Origin: Pseudomonadota bacterium
GTDB lineage: Bacteria > Pseudomonadota > Alphaproteobacteria > Rhodobacterales > Rhodobacteraceae
Assembly: GCA_021779835.1 (NCBI GenBank)
Contig: JAJXZX010000016.1
Coordinates: forward strand, 1 to 64,000
Length of the DNA: 64,000 bases
Direction of reading: 5' to 3'
Shown here: piece by piece, positions 7,470 through 16,629 of the stretch
How the letters are laid out: every line of letters starts with the position of its first letter
Numbering within the stretch: the stretch's first letter is position 1
Notes under the pieces: generated by a model
Seen by the model: only the letters and a program-made list of their open reading frames with translations
Database searches by the model: none
What the model was told of the DNA's origin: nothing
Position numbers and translations under genes: made by a program

Positions 7470-8387
7470 ATGCAAGATGCCTTCACCGCCCCCGGCCGTT
7501 TCTGGCGCGGCAATCTTCACACGCATTCAACCCGATCCGATGGCGTGCTGGAGCCCGCCGAGGTGGTGCGGCGCTATCGGGCCGAGGGGTATGACTTCCT
7601 TGCCCTGACCGACCACTTCATCGGCCTCTACAAATACCCGATCACCGATACGACCGGCTATCGCGATGCGGGCTTCACCACGATCCTGGGGGCAGAGCTC
7701 CATTCCGGGGCGATGGAGAATGGTGAGCTGTGGCATATTCTGGCGGTCGGCCTGCCTGCGGATTTCACCCCCGGCAACGCGCCGCATTTCCGCCCGGTGG
7801 CGGGGCAAGAAACCGGGCCCGAGATCGCCGCGCGGGCCGTAGCGGCGGGGGCCTTTGTCGCGGTCGCCCACCCGCAATGGTCGGGACTGACGCTGGCGGA
7901 TGCGCGCTCGATCGAGGCGGCGCACGCGGTGGAGATATATAATCACGGCTGCGCCGAGGGGTGCGACCGGGCGGATGGGTTTTCCATCGCGGATCTTTTG
8001 CTGACCGAGGGGCGAAAGCTGAGCTTGATTGCCACCGACGACGCCCACTTTTCCGAGCCGGACCACTTTGGCGGCTGGGTGATGGTGAAGGCTGAGGAAA
8101 ATACCCCGGAGGCCCTTTTGGCGGCATTGAAGGCGGGGCATTTCTATTCCTCTCAGGGGCCGGAAATCAGGGGCATCCGCTTCGATGGGAAGACCGTTGA
8201 GGTGGACTGTTCCTCGGTTCGGTCGGTGGTGATTCAGGGGGCCGGGTCGGGGGCAAAGGCGGTGCATGGGCAAAGCCTGACACGGGCGCGGGTTCCGTTT
8301 GATCGGCTGGGGGACTCGCCTTGGTTTCGGGTCAGTTTGATCGATCATGCCGGCAAAAGGGCGTGGTCCAATCCGTATTGGCGGTGA
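7470..8387 (+). CDS. PHP-domain phosphoesterase, candidate PRcP cyclic phosphodiesterase
   Basis: The 305-aa protein has the PHP metal-ligand motifs in order: NLHTHSTRSDG (about residues 14-24), ALTDH, GAELHSG, AHPQWS and TDDAHF. The frame opens at 7434, but the ATG at 7470, eight bases after GGAGT, gives the compact start MQDAFTAPGRFWRG. From memory, a PHP enzyme (PhnPP) is known that hydrolyses 5-phosphoribosyl 1,2-cyclic phosphate, the PhnJ product. Position directly after phnM and the absence of phnP here make that role attractive, but other phosphoester substrates are equally consistent with the fold. Confidence 0.85.
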   Translation: MQDAFTAPGRFWRGNLHTHSTRSDGVLEPAEVVRRYRAEGYDFLALTDHFIGLYKYPITDTTGYRDAGFTTILGAELHSGAMENGELWHILAVGLPADFTPGNAPHFRPVAGQETGPEIAARAVAAGAFVAVAHPQWSGLTLADARSIEAAHAVEIYNHGCAEGCDRADGFSIADLLLTEGRKLSLIATDDAHFSEPDHFGGWVMVKAEENTPEALLAALKAGHFYSSQGPEIRGIRFDGKTVEVDCSSVRSVVIQGAGSGAKAVHGQSLTRARVPFDRLGDSPWFRVSLIDHAGKRAWSNPYWR

Positions 8388-8599
8388 GAATCGGCGGGTG
8401 TCGCGCGGTCAAATGCTTGGTTAGTGCGCGGAAATAGAACGGTTTAGGCCTTCAAACTCCAATGCAAGATGCGCCAGAGGGGCGGCGGACAACGACGAGC
8501 GCCAGCCTTATGGGTGCGTCGATTTGGGACCATCGGAGCCGATGACACCCCGGCCCACCTGTGCAACATTCGGTGCGAATTGCCTTGGAAGGAAGCAGG

Positions 8600-9004
8600 A
8601 TGGGTAAACCACTCAGTGCGACGGCGGTCAGTGTGACGGCGACCTATCGCGCCTTTATCTCGGCGCAGAATGGACGGAACGCGGCGGCTTTGGCGCCCCT
8701 GTTGCTGGAGGGCGAGGACTTTCTGTGGGTCACCGCGACCGGCGTGACGATCCGGGGCCGCGAGGCGGCGCTGGAGCGGTCCGCGGAAAACTGGCGCGGG
8801 ACATGGTCGCTGGTGCCGGATTTTGACGCGGTGACGGTGATTGACGTGGCGCCAGAGGTCGCGCTTTTGCATGTGCCGGCGCATTTCACCTTCGCGCCCC
8901 CCGGTGAAGAGGCGCAGGAGGTCGAGATCAAGTGGTCGGGCCTGTTCCGCAAGGTTGGCGGCGGCTGGCGCGTTGCGGCGATCCAGTTGACGGCGGTGGC
9001 CTGA
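8600..9004 (+). CDS. SnoaL/DUF4440-like (NTF2 fold) protein
   Basis: A 134-aa protein with the pattern of NTF2-like ketosteroid-isomerase relatives: an N-terminal helix (TYRAFISAQNGRNAAALAPLLLEGEDFLWVT), a GREAALER helix and C-terminal strands ending with WSGLFRKVGGGWRVAAIQLT. Such proteins serve many roles and the substrate cannot be read. The ATG at 8600 follows GGAAGGAAGCAGG; an earlier in-frame ATG at 8561 has no such site. It stands alone, about 210 bases after the PHP gene, in which gap I see nothing clear. Confidence 0.7.
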   Translation: MGKPLSATAVSVTATYRAFISAQNGRNAAALAPLLLEGEDFLWVTATGVTIRGREAALERSAENWRGTWSLVPDFDAVTVIDVAPEVALLHVPAHFTFAPPGEEAQEVEIKWSGLFRKVGGGWRVAAIQLTAVA

Positions 9005-9031
9005 GGCGGCATCGCGGCGGGTTCACCCCCC

Positions 9032-9130
9032 AACCCACCCGACACGGGCGGGCGCTCTTCGCTGAAACTTTCCCCCGGACGTTTCCGGGCGCTCCTCACC
9101 CCTGTGGAGTATTTTTGCCAAAAAGAAATG
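9032..9130 (+). repeat. Dispersed repeat copy R2 (long form)
   Basis: About 95 bases that match, in inverted orientation, the copy at 17328-17425: CCCGACACGGGCGGGCG, then TTCGCTGAAACTTTCCCCCGGA, TTTCCGGGCGCT, TCACCC and the core GGAGTATTTTTGCCAAAAAG. The GC-rich left end can form a hairpin. It follows the NTF2-like gene and precedes arsR. Confidence 0.85.
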
Positions 9131-9150
9131 GGGAGGTGGGAAGCGAGGTC

Positions 9151-9178
9151 TTGACGGGAATTATTAATCGAATAATCT
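9151..9178 (+). promoter_or_regulatory. arsR promoter with overlapping ArsR-type operator
   Basis: TTGACG (9151-9156) and TAATCT (9173-9178) form a promoter with a 16-base spacer. The AT-rich inverted repeat ATTATTAATCGAATAAT (9160-9176) fills the spacer and -10, as expected for an ArsR/SmtB repressor site. Transcription predicted to begin about 7 bases after the -10 would start at or next to the arsR ATG (9185), and no Shine-Dalgarno sequence precedes that ATG, so the message may be leaderless. Confidence 0.65.
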
Positions 9179-9184
9179 AGATAT

Positions 9185-9517
9185 ATGGATAAGAAAAACG
9201 CCCTGTCGGCCTTCGGGGCCTTGGCGCAGCCGACGCGGCTGGATGTGTTTCGCCTGCTGGTGCGGGCGGGGGCTGAGGGCATGCTGGCGGGCGAGATCGC
9301 GGCGGCGCTGGGCGTGGTGCAGAATACCATGTCGACCAACCTGTCGATCCTGCTGGCAGCGGGGCTGCTGCGCAATGCGCGCGAGGGGCGCACGGTGCGC
9401 TATTTCGCGGATTTTGACGGGATGCGGGGCCTGTTGGCCTATCTGATGGAAGATTGCTGTGGCGGGCGGCCAGAGTTGTGTGCGCCGGTCATTGAAACCC
9501 TGACCTGCGGCTGCTGA
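9185..9517 (+). CDS. arsR: ArsR/SmtB-family metalloregulator
   Basis: A 110-aa winged-helix repressor: MDKKNALSAFGALAQPTRLDVFRLLVRAG, then a helix-turn-helix with GVVQNTMSTNLSILLAAGLL and the wing REGRTVRYFAD. Cysteines are clustered at the C-terminus (EDCCGG, ELC, TCGC), so arsenite sensing probably uses this C-terminal site rather than the classical ELCVCDL helix motif, which is absent. It heads an arsR-arsC-aqpS operon and should repress it from the overlapping operator. Confidence 0.9.
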   Translation: MDKKNALSAFGALAQPTRLDVFRLLVRAGAEGMLAGEIAAALGVVQNTMSTNLSILLAAGLLRNAREGRTVRYFADFDGMRGLLAYLMEDCCGGRPELCAPVIETLTCGC

Positions 9518-9529
9518 AGGAGCCCTGAC

Positions 9530-10030
9530 GTGAGCGATCCGGTTTATAACGTGCTGTTTCTCTGCACCGGCAACTCAGCTCGGTCTGTGTTGGCCGAGGC
9601 GATCTTGAACCGCGAGGGCCGCGGTCGGCTTCGCGCCTTTTCCGCCGGGTCGGACCCCAAGGGGGTGGTGCATCCGATGACGCTGCGGCTGTTGCAGGGG
9701 CTGGGCTATGACACCAGCTTTGCCCGGTCGAAAAGCTGGGATGAATTCACCGGGCCGGGGGCGCCTGCGTTGGATTTCATCATTACCGTTTGCGACAATG
9801 CGGCGGCGGAGACCTGCCCGATTTGGCCGGGCCATCCGGCCACCGCGCATTGGGGCATTCCGGATCCGGCGGCGGCAGAGGGCAACGAGGCAGAGCGCGC
9901 GCTGGCGTTTGATCTCGCCTATCGGCAGATGGCGCAGCGCATCGGGTTGTTTCTGGCGCTGCCCTTGGCCTCGATCGACCGCCTTTCGTTGGTACATAAA
10001 CTGCGCGCGATTGGCGCTGAAGGGGCATGA
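9530..10030 (+). CDS. arsC: Arsenate reductase, low-molecular-weight phosphatase type
   Basis: The 166-aa product has the catalytic P-loop VLFLCTGNSARS (C-x5-R, near the N-terminus) and the downstream ITVCDNAAAETCPIWPG segment of LMW-phosphatase-like arsenate reductases, which reduce As(V) to As(III) using thioredoxin- or glutaredoxin-type electron donors. It starts 12 bases after arsR and its stop overlaps the aqpS ATG as ATGA. The product As(III) would leave through the adjacent aquaglyceroporin. Confidence 0.9.
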   Translation: MSDPVYNVLFLCTGNSARSVLAEAILNREGRGRLRAFSAGSDPKGVVHPMTLRLLQGLGYDTSFARSKSWDEFTGPGAPALDFIITVCDNAAAETCPIWPGHPATAHWGIPDPAAAEGNEAERALAFDLAYRQMAQRIGLFLALPLASIDRLSLVHKLRAIGAEGA

Positions 10031-10704
10031 GCCGCGCGCGGGCGCTGGCAGGAGAGGCGCTGGGCACCGGGCTGTTGGTGTGCACCGTGGTCGGCTCGGG
10101 CATCATGGCGCAGCGGCTGACCGGGGATGTGGCGCTGCAATTGTTGGCCAATACCTTGCCGACTGGGGCGATGTTGGTGGTGCTGATTACCGTGCTGGCG
10201 CCGGTGTCGGGGGCGCATTTCAACCCGGCGGTGACGGCGGTGTTCTGTCTGCGGCGCGAGATGGCGTGGCGACTGGGCTGGCTTTACGCGCTGGCGCAGG
10301 GCGTGGGCGGGGTGCTGGGCACCTGGCTGGCGCATCTGATGTTCGCTTTGCCGGTGTGGCAGGTCTCTGACACGGTGCGGAGCGGGGGGGCGCAGTGGCT
10401 TGCCGAAGGGGTGGCGACCTTTGGGCTGGTGTTTGTGATCCTTGCCGGGCTCAGGTCGCGGTCGGAGGCGGTGGCGTGGTTGGTGGGGCTGTATATCACC
10501 GCGGCCTATTGGTTCACCGCGTCGACCTCTTTCGCCAATCCGGCGGTGGCACTTGCGCGCAGTTTGACGGCGACGTTTTCGGGGATACGGCCGGTGGATC
10601 TGCCCGGATTTATGCTGGCAGAACTGGCCGGGGCCGGGGTTGCGGTGGCGCTGGCCGGCTGGATGTTGCAGGGCGCCCCTGAGGACGAGGCGCCCGTGGT
10701 GTAG
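10027..10704 (+). CDS. aqpS: Aquaglyceroporin-like MIP channel, AqpS type
   Basis: A 225-aa MIP-family channel with six hydrophobic segments and the two half-helix motifs, NPA in GAHFNPAVTAVF and NPA in SFANPAVALARS, the second followed by the conserved Arg. In rhizobia an aquaglyceroporin called AqpS replaces ArsB in the ars operon and lets arsenite flow out after ArsC reduction. Here it directly follows arsC with an ATGA overlap, so the same role is inferred. Its stop lies only 2 bases from the convergent hutU stop. Confidence 0.88.
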   Translation: MSRARALAGEALGTGLLVCTVVGSGIMAQRLTGDVALQLLANTLPTGAMLVVLITVLAPVSGAHFNPAVTAVFCLRREMAWRLGWLYALAQGVGGVLGTWLAHLMFALPVWQVSDTVRSGGAQWLAEGVATFGLVFVILAGLRSRSEAVAWLVGLYITAAYWFTASTSFANPAVALARSLTATFSGIRPVDLPGFMLAELAGAGVAVALAGWMLQGAPEDEAPVV

Positions 10705-10706
10705 CG

Positions 10707-12395
10707 TCAGTTGCCCAAGATGCCCGGAAGGCGCAGGCCGTATTCGCGGGCGCAGTCGAGCGCGATGTCGTAGCCCGCGTCGGCGTGGCGCATGACGCCG
10801 GTTGCGGGGTCGTTCCAAAGCACGCGGGCGAGGCGGCGGTCGGCGTCCTCGGACCCGTCGCAGCAGATCACCATGCCGGAGTGTTGCGAGAAGCCCATGC
10901 CGACGCCGCCGCCGTGGTGCAGGCTGACCCATGTCGCGCCCGACGCGGTGTTGAGAAGCGCGTTGAGGAGCGGCCAGTCGGACACGGCATCCGAGCCGTC
11001 CTTCATCGCCTCGGTCTCGCGGTTGGGGGAGGCGACGGAGCCGCTATCAAGGTGGTCGCGGCCGATCACCACCGGGGCTTTGAGTTCACCCGAGCGCACC
11101 ATCGCGTTGATGGCGAGGCCGGCCTTGTGGCGGTCACCGAGGCCGATCCACATGATGCGGGCGGGCAGGCCCTGAAAGGCGATGCGGTCGCGCGCCATGT
11201 CGAGCCAGTTGTGCAGGTGTTTGTTTTCGGGGAACAATTCCTTCATCTTGGCGTCGGTTTTGTAGATATCCTCGGGGTCGCCCGAAAGCGCCGCCCAGCG
11301 GAACGGGCCGATGCCGCGGCAGAACAGCGGGCGGATGTAGGCGGGGACAAAGCCGGGGAAGGCGAAGGCGTTCGTCAGCCCCTCTTCCTGTGCGACCTGG
11401 CGGATGTTGTTGCCGTAGTCGAGGGTGGGGACGCCCGCGTTCCAGAAATCGACCATCGCGGCGACATGGTTTTTCATGCTGGCGCGGGCGGCTTTTTCGA
11501 CCGCTTTGGGGTCGGTTTCCTGTTTCGCGCGCCATTCGGCGACGGTCCAGCCCTGTGGCAGGTAGCCATGGATCGGGTCGTGGGCCGAGGTTTGGTCGGT
11601 GACGATGTCGGGGCGCGGGCCACCGGCTTTCATGCGGGCGTAAAGCTCGGGGAACACGTCGGCGGCGTTGCCGATGAGCGCGACCGACTTCGCCTCGCCT
11701 GCCTTGGTCCATTGGTCGATGAGGGCCAGCGCCTCGTCCAGCGTGTGGGCTTTGGCGTCGCAATAGCGGGTGCGGATGCGGAAATCGGCGCGGGTTTCGT
11801 CGCATTCGACGGCGAGGCAGCAGGCGCCCGCCATCACGGCGGCAAGGGGTTGTGCGCCGCCCATGCCGCCCAGACCGCCGGTGAGGATCCAGCGGCCCTT
11901 GAGATTGCCGTCATAGTGCTGGCGGCCCGCCTCGGCGAAGGTCTCGAACGTGCCTTGCACGATGCCTTGGGTGCCGATGTAGATCCATGACCCGGCGGTC
12001 ATCTGGCCATACATCGCGAGGCCCTTCTTATCGAGCTCGTTGAAATGGTCCCACGTCGCCCAATGCGGCACGAGGTTGGAGTTGGCGATCAGCACGCGGG
12101 GGGCGTCTTTGTGGGTTTTGAACACGCCGACGGGTTTTCCGGACTGCACCAGCAGGGTCTCGTCATCCTCCAGCGTTTTGAGGGTGGCGACGATCTTGTC
12201 GAAATCCTCCCACGTGCGGGCGGCGCGGCCGATGCCGCCGTAGACCACCAACTCGTGCGGGTTTTCGGCGACGTCGGGGTGCAGGTTGTTCATCAACATG
12301 CGCATCGGCGCCTCGGTCAGCCAGCTTTTGGCGGTGATCGTGGTGCCGGTGGCGGGATAGACGTCGCGCATGTTGTGGCGGGGGTTGTGCGTCAT
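10707..12395 (-). CDS. hutU: Urocanate hydratase
   Basis: HutU converts urocanate to imidazolonepropionate with tightly bound NAD+. The 562-aa protein has the family landmarks [37 protein letters not shown] (NAD+ site) and the late [19 protein letters not shown] block. The open frame runs 38 codons further upstream through repeat DNA; the ATG at 12395 follows GAAAGGACCG and gives the normal [14 protein letters not shown] start. It is the last gene of hutI-hutH-hutU on the minus strand. Confidence 0.97.
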   Translation of the reverse strand: MTHNPRHNMRDVYPATGTTITAKSWLTEAPMRMLMNNLHPDVAENPHELVVYGGIGRAARTWEDFDKIVATLKTLEDDETLLVQSGKPVGVFKTHKDAPRVLIANSNLVPHWATWDHFNELDKKGLAMYGQMTAGSWIYIGTQGIVQGTFETFAEAGRQHYDGNLKGRWILTGGLGGMGGAQPLAAVMAGACCLAVECDETRADFRIRTRYCDAKAHTLDEALALIDQWTKAGEAKSVALIGNAADVFPELYARMKAGGPRPDIVTDQTSAHDPIHGYLPQGWTVAEWRAKQETDPKAVEKAARASMKNHVAAMVDFWNAGVPTLDYGNNIRQVAQEEGLTNAFAFPGFVPAYIRPLFCRGIGPFRWAALSGDPEDIYKTDAKMKELFPENKHLHNWLDMARDRIAFQGLPARIMWIGLGDRHKAGLAINAMVRSGELKAPVVIGRDHLDSGSVASPNRETEAMKDGSDAVSDWPLLNALLNTASGATWVSLHHGGGVGMGFSQHSGMVICCDGSEDADRRLARVLWNDPATGVMRHADAGYDIALDCAREYGLRLPGILGN

Positions 12396-12422
12396 TTGAA
12401 CGGTCCTTTCGGGTGGCGGACG

Positions 12423-12475
12423 CCGGGGGTTTTGCACCCCCGGACCCCCGCAGAGTATTTCAGCCAAGAAGAAGC
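12423..12475 (+). repeat. Dispersed repeat copy R3, overlapping the hutH 3' end
   Basis: A hairpin CCGGGGGT-TTTGC-ACCCCCGG (12423-12443) is followed by GGACCCCCGCAGAGTATTTC and AGCCAAGAAGAAG, a variant of the dispersed core. On the minus strand the repeat encodes the last residues LLLG and the TGA stop of hutH, and fills the hutH-hutU gap. Confidence 0.75.
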
Positions 12476-13998
12476 GGAAGGGGCAGGGCGGCGGCGCGGG
12501 CGAGGTCACCAGAGGCGACTAGGCTGGCGGCGGCAACGAGGTCGGGGGCAAGGTAGCGATCCTCGTCCAGATGCGTCACGTCCTGACGGAAGCGGGCGAT
12601 GGCGCGGCCGAGGGGTGCGGAGGTGGTGAGCGGCGTGCGGAAGTCGATGCCTTGCGCGGCGCACATCGCCTCTACCCCCAGGATCGCGTTCAGGTTTTCC
12701 ACCATGCGGCCCAAGCGGCGCGCGCCGTGGGCGGCCATCGAGACGTGATCCTCTTGGTTAGCCGACGTCGGCGTGGAATCGGTGACCGTGGGGGTGGCGA
12801 GGTGTTTGTTCTCGCTCATCAATGCCGCCGTGGTGACCTCGGCGATCATCAGGCCGGAGTTGAGGCCGGGGTTGGGCGTCAGGAACGGCGGCAGGTCAAA
12901 GCTGAGCGTAGGGTCAACCATCAACGCCACGCGGCGCTGAGCGATGGCGCCGATTTCCGAGACGGCGAGCGCGATCATATCGGCGGCGAAACCTACGGGT
13001 TCGGCGTGGAAGTTGCCACCCGAGACGATGAGGCCCGCCTCTGTCAGCACCAGCGGGTTGTCGGTGGCGGCGTTCGCCTCGATCTGCAGGGTGCCAGCGG
13101 CCATGCGCAGCACGTCCATCGCGGCACCGGTGACTTGGGGTTGGCAGCGGATGCAATAGGGGTCTTGCACGCGGGTGTCGCCCTCACGGTGGCTTTCGCG
13201 GATCTGGCTGCCGTCGAGCAGGGCGCGCATGAAGGCGGCGGCCTCGATCTGGCCCGCGTGGCCGCGCAGGGAGTGGATTTCGGGTTGCAACGGGGCGGTG
13301 GAGCCCATGATGGCGTCGGTGGACATCGCCGCGGTAACGAGCGCGGTTTGCGCGGCGTTCCACGCACCGAACAGGCCCGCGAGCGCGTAGGCGGTGGAGA
13401 ATTGCGTGCCGTTGATGAAGGCGAGGCCCTCTTTGGGGCCAAGCGCGATCGGGTTGAGGCCCGCGGCGGCGAGCGCCTCGGTTCCCGGCAGGATTGCGCC
13501 GCCGATTTCGGCCTGACCCGCGCCAATCAGCACGGCTGTCATGTGGGCGAGGGGGGCGAGGTCGCCCGACGCGCCGACCGATCCTTGGGCCGGGACGATG
13601 GGCGTGACACCGCGCGCCAGCATGTTCTCCAACAGCTCGATCAGCTCCCACCGCACGCCGGACGCGCCGCGCCCGAGGCTGAGGAGTTTCAGCGCCATCA
13701 TCAGGCGGGTGGTGGCGCGCGGCATCGCCTCGCCCACGCCGCAGCAATGCGACAGGATCAGGTTGCGTTGCAGGGTGGCGGTGTCTTTCGGCGCGATCTT
13801 GAGGCTGGCGAGTTTGCCAAAGCCGGTGTTGACGCCATAAACGGCGGCGGTTCCGGCGGCGGCGGCGGCGATGGCGCGCGCTGCATGTTCCACGGCAGGG
13901 CGCGCCGCGCGGTCAAGGCGCGCAGGGGCCTCGGTCCGCCACAGGCGTTCGAGTTGGGCGAGCGTGGTGGCGCCGGGGGTGAGGGTTTCAGGCGTCAA
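12460..13998 (-). CDS. hutH: Histidine ammonia-lyase
   Basis: HutH deaminates histidine to urocanate. The 512-aa length is normal. The MIO-forming triad Ala-Ser-Gly is at about residues 143-145 in [14 protein letters not shown], and the conserved [11 protein letters not shown] is near residue 55. Its start overlaps the end of hutI by 11 bases, indicating coupling. The final four residues and stop codon fall in a dispersed repeat, so the C-terminus was probably re-set by repeat insertion; these residues lie outside the catalytic core. Confidence 0.97.
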   Translation of the reverse strand: MTPETLTPGATTLAQLERLWRTEAPARLDRAARPAVEHAARAIAAAAAGTAAVYGVNTGFGKLASLKIAPKDTATLQRNLILSHCCGVGEAMPRATTRLMMALKLLSLGRGASGVRWELIELLENMLARGVTPIVPAQGSVGASGDLAPLAHMTAVLIGAGQAEIGGAILPGTEALAAAGLNPIALGPKEGLAFINGTQFSTAYALAGLFGAWNAAQTALVTAAMSTDAIMGSTAPLQPEIHSLRGHAGQIEAAAFMRALLDGSQIRESHREGDTRVQDPYCIRCQPQVTGAAMDVLRMAAGTLQIEANAATDNPLVLTEAGLIVSGGNFHAEPVGFAADMIALAVSEIGAIAQRRVALMVDPTLSFDLPPFLTPNPGLNSGLMIAEVTTAALMSENKHLATPTVTDSTPTSANQEDHVSMAAHGARRLGRMVENLNAILGVEAMCAAQGIDFRTPLTTSAPLGRAIARFRQDVTHLDEDRYLAPDLVAAASLVASGDLARAAALPLPLLLG

Positions 13999-15187
13999 GG
14001 TGGCCTCCGATCATGCGGGCGAAAAGGGGGGTGGGGCCGGTGCGATAGGCAAGCTCGGCGGGGTGGTGGGCGTGCCAGATGGCGAGGTCGGCACGTTGGC
14101 CGGGCGCGATGGTGCCCCGGTCAGTGAGGCCAAGCGCGCGGGCGGCGTTGCGGGTGGTGCCTGCCAACGCCTCTTCCGGCGTCATGCGGAACAGGGTGCA
14201 GGCCATGTTCATCGCGAGGCAGAGCGAGGTCATCGGGGCGGTGCCGGGGTTGCAATCGGTGGCGACCGCCATTGCGACGCCAGCCTCGCGCAGGGTGGCG
14301 ATGGGGGGCAGTTTGGTTTCGCGCAGAGTGTAGAACGCGCCGGGCAGGATCACCGCGACGGTGCCAGACTTGGCCATCGCGGCGGCACCCTCGGCGTCGA
14401 GCCATTCGAGGTGGTCGGCGGAAAGCGCACCGTGACGGGCGGCGAGGGCCGCGCCGTGCAGGTTGGAAAGTTGTTCGGCGTGGAGTTTGACGGGCAGGCC
14501 CAACTCTTCCGCCACGCTAAAGACACGGGCGATTTGCGCGGGGGAAAAGGCAATGCCCTCGCAGAAGCCATCAACGGCATCGACGAGGCCCTCGGCATAG
14601 GCGGCGCGCAGGGCAGGGATCGCCTGTTCGCTCAGGTAATCGTCGGCGCGGCCCTTGTATTCCGGCGGGATGGCGTGGGCGCCAAGGAAGGTAGTGGCGA
14701 CGGTGACGCGGCGGGAGCGGCCAATGCGGCGGGCGGTGCGCAGCATGCGCAGTTCGGTATCAACATCAAGGCCATAGCCGGATTTGACCTCGATGGTGCC
14801 GACGCCTTCGGCGATCATCTGGTCGATGCGGGGCAGGGCTTGGGCCAGCAGGTCATCCTCGGATGCGGCGCGGGTGGCGCTGACGGTGGAGATGATGCCG
14901 CCCCCGGCGCGGGCGATGTCCTCGTATGTGGCGCCGTTCAGCCGCATCTCAAATTCCCGCGCGCGGTCGCCGCCGAAGACGGTGTGGGTGTGGCAGTCGA
15001 TCAGCGCAGGTGTGAGCAGGCGGCCGCCCATGTCGTGGCGCGGGGCGGATGCGTATTGGGCGGGAAGCGTGGTCTCTGGGCCGGTCCAAACGATGCGCTC
15101 GCCCTCGACCACCACGGCGCCGTCCGCAATCAGGCCATAGCCGCCCGTCATCGTCGCGATCTTCGCGTTGCCAAGAATCATCGCCAT
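13988..15187 (-). CDS. hutI: Imidazolonepropionase
   Basis: HutI opens the ring of 4-imidazolone-5-propionate to give N-formimidoyl-glutamate. The protein (399 aa from the ATG at 15187) has the amidohydrolase metal motif [11 protein letters not shown], the [14 protein letters not shown] segment, and later HAEQLS and [10 protein letters not shown], all family hallmarks. The frame extends to 15247, but that would run through the operator region; the ATG at 15187 follows AAGGCAAGCG. It is the first gene of the minus-strand hut operon. Confidence 0.96.
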   Translation of the reverse strand: MAMILGNAKIATMTGGYGLIADGAVVVEGERIVWTGPETTLPAQYASAPRHDMGGRLLTPALIDCHTHTVFGGDRAREFEMRLNGATYEDIARAGGGIISTVSATRAASEDDLLAQALPRIDQMIAEGVGTIEVKSGYGLDVDTELRMLRTARRIGRSRRVTVATTFLGAHAIPPEYKGRADDYLSEQAIPALRAAYAEGLVDAVDGFCEGIAFSPAQIARVFSVAEELGLPVKLHAEQLSNLHGAALAARHGALSADHLEWLDAEGAAAMAKSGTVAVILPGAFYTLRETKLPPIATLREAGVAMAVATDCNPGTAPMTSLCLAMNMACTLFRMTPEEALAGTTRNAARALGLTDRGTIAPGQRADLAIWHAHHPAELAYRTGPTPLFARMIGGHLDA

Positions 15188-15198
15188 TTCGCTTGCCT

Positions 15199-15233
15199 TA
15201 TGTCTGCGTGATGGGCTAATATGTCTGCACATA
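15199..15233. promoter_or_regulatory. Tandem HutC operator sites between hutI and hutF
   Basis: The sequence TATGTCTGC occurs at 15199-15207 and again at 15220-15228, exactly 21 bases (two helical turns) apart. The second copy extends into the inverted repeat TATGT-CTGC-ACATA (15220-15233). The gap is the divergent promoter region of hutIHU and hutFC, and hutC is in the second operon, so these are the expected GntR-type HutC binding sites. Confidence 0.65.
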
Positions 15234-15258
15234 ATAACCGCTGTCAAGGGAGTTTCCG

Positions 15259-16629
15259 ATGGCCAAACCGATCATCCTCTGGGCCGCCGAGGCGCTGTTG
15301 CCGGAGGGCTGGGCGAAAGCGGTGCGGGTGGAGATTGCGGCGGGGCGTGTTGCCAAGGTGACGGCGGGGGCCGCACCCGACGGCACGCGCGTCGATGTGC
15401 TACTGCCCGCGATGGTCAACCTGCACAGCCATGCCTTTCAGCGCGCGATGGCGGGGATGACGGAACGGCGCGGACCTGATCCGCGCGACAGTTTCTGGAC
15501 GTGGCGGCGGCTGATGTATGCCTTCCTGGACCACCTCACGCCCGACGACGTCGAGGCTATCGCCGCCTTCGTGCAGATGGAGATGCTGGAGGCGGGCTAT
15601 GGCGCGGTGGCGGAGTTTCACTATCTGCACCACCAGCCCGGCGGCATGCCCTACACAAACCTTGCCGAGATGTCCGAACGCATCGTGGCGGCGGCGGTCG
15701 AGACCGGCATTGGCCTGACGCATCTGCCGGTGCTCTATTCGCAAGGCGGCTGCGATGGCCGCGCGCTGGGGCCGGGGCAGGCGCGGTTCGGCAATGAGTT
15801 TGATCGTTTCGTGCGGCTGCGCGAGGCGGCGGGGCGCGCGATGGCGGATCTGCCTGCCGACGCGGTGCTGGGGCTGGCCCCCCACTCGCTCCGCGCGGTC
15901 AGCCGCGAGGGGGTGGCGCAGGCGGTGGCCTTGGCGCCCGATGCGCCGATCCACATGCATCTGGCCGAACAAGTGGCCGAGGTCGAGGAGTTGCAGGCGT
16001 CTTACGGCGCGCGGCCGACCGAATGGCTGCTGGCAAACCACGCGGTTGATGCGCGCTGGTGCCTGATCCACGCGACGCAGATGCTGCCGGAAGAAACGCT
16101 GGGGTTGGCGAAAAGTGGCGCTGTGGCGGGGCTTTGCCCGATCACCGAGGCGAACTTGGGCGACGGCATCTTTGACGGCGTGCGCTATTTGGGCGCGGGC
16201 GGGCGATTTGGCGTGGGCTCGGATAGCAATGTGCGCATCGCGCTGGCGGAAGAGCTGCGCAGCTTGGAGTATTCGCAGCGTCTGGCCGAGAAAGGCCGCG
16301 CCGTGCTGGCGAGCCCCGAACGCTCCACCGGCCGTGTCCTGTATGAAGGCGCGGTTGCGGGCGGCGCGCAGGCGGCGGGGCGCGCCTCGGGGGCAATTGC
16401 GGTGGGGGCTTGGGCCGATCTGATGGCGCTGGATGGCAACCACACCGACCTGATCGGGCGCGAGGGCGATGCGGTGCTGGATGCGTGGATATTCGCCGGC
16501 GATGACCGCATGGTGGCCGAGGTCTGGTCGGCGGGGCGGCATCTGGTCTCTGCCGGTCGCCATGCGCGCCACGACGCGATCACCGCGCGCTATCGCACCA
16601 CGCTTGCCGCGCTCAGGGGGCGCATGTGA
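15259..16629 (+). CDS. hutF: Formimidoylglutamate deiminase
   Basis: HutF converts N-formimidoyl-L-glutamate to N-formyl-L-glutamate and ammonia, the two-step alternative to HutG-type formiminoglutamase. The 456-aa amidohydrolase has [14 protein letters not shown] (metal ligands), HMHLAEQ, and [12 protein letters not shown]. The ATG follows AAGGGAGTTTCCG. The partner N-formylglutamate amidohydrolase that would finish the pathway is not in the window. Its TGA overlaps the GTG start of hutC. Confidence 0.95.
   Translation: MAKPIILWAAEALLPEGWAKAVRVEIAAGRVAKVTAGAAPDGTRVDVLLPAMVNLHSHAFQRAMAGMTERRGPDPRDSFWTWRRLMYAFLDHLTPDDVEAIAAFVQMEMLEAGYGAVAEFHYLHHQPGGMPYTNLAEMSERIVAAAVETGIGLTHLPVLYSQGGCDGRALGPGQARFGNEFDRFVRLREAAGRAMADLPADAVLGLAPHSLRAVSREGVAQAVALAPDAPIHMHLAEQVAEVEELQASYGARPTEWLLANHAVDARWCLIHATQMLPEETLGLAKSGAVAGLCPITEANLGDGIFDGVRYLGAGGRFGVGSDSNVRIALAEELRSLEYSQRLAEKGRAVLASPERSTGRVLYEGAVAGGAQAAGRASGAIAVGAWADLMALDGNHTDLIGREGDAVLDAWIFAGDDRMVAEVWSAGRHLVSAGRHARHDAITARYRTTLAALRGRM

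Noticed and set aside
10785-11990. Long open frames opposite hutU, hutH and other genes (up to more than 500 codons)
   Set aside because: They are antisense shadows produced by the strong GC bias at third codon positions and have no domain similarity.
12396-12509. N-terminal extension of hutU by 38 codons
   Set aside because: The extension is encoded by the dispersed repeat and the end of hutH; the ATG at 12395 has a good ribosome site and matches the family start.
15188-15247. N-terminal extension of hutI by 20 codons
   Set aside because: It would run through the paired HutC operator sites and is not part of the family N-terminus.
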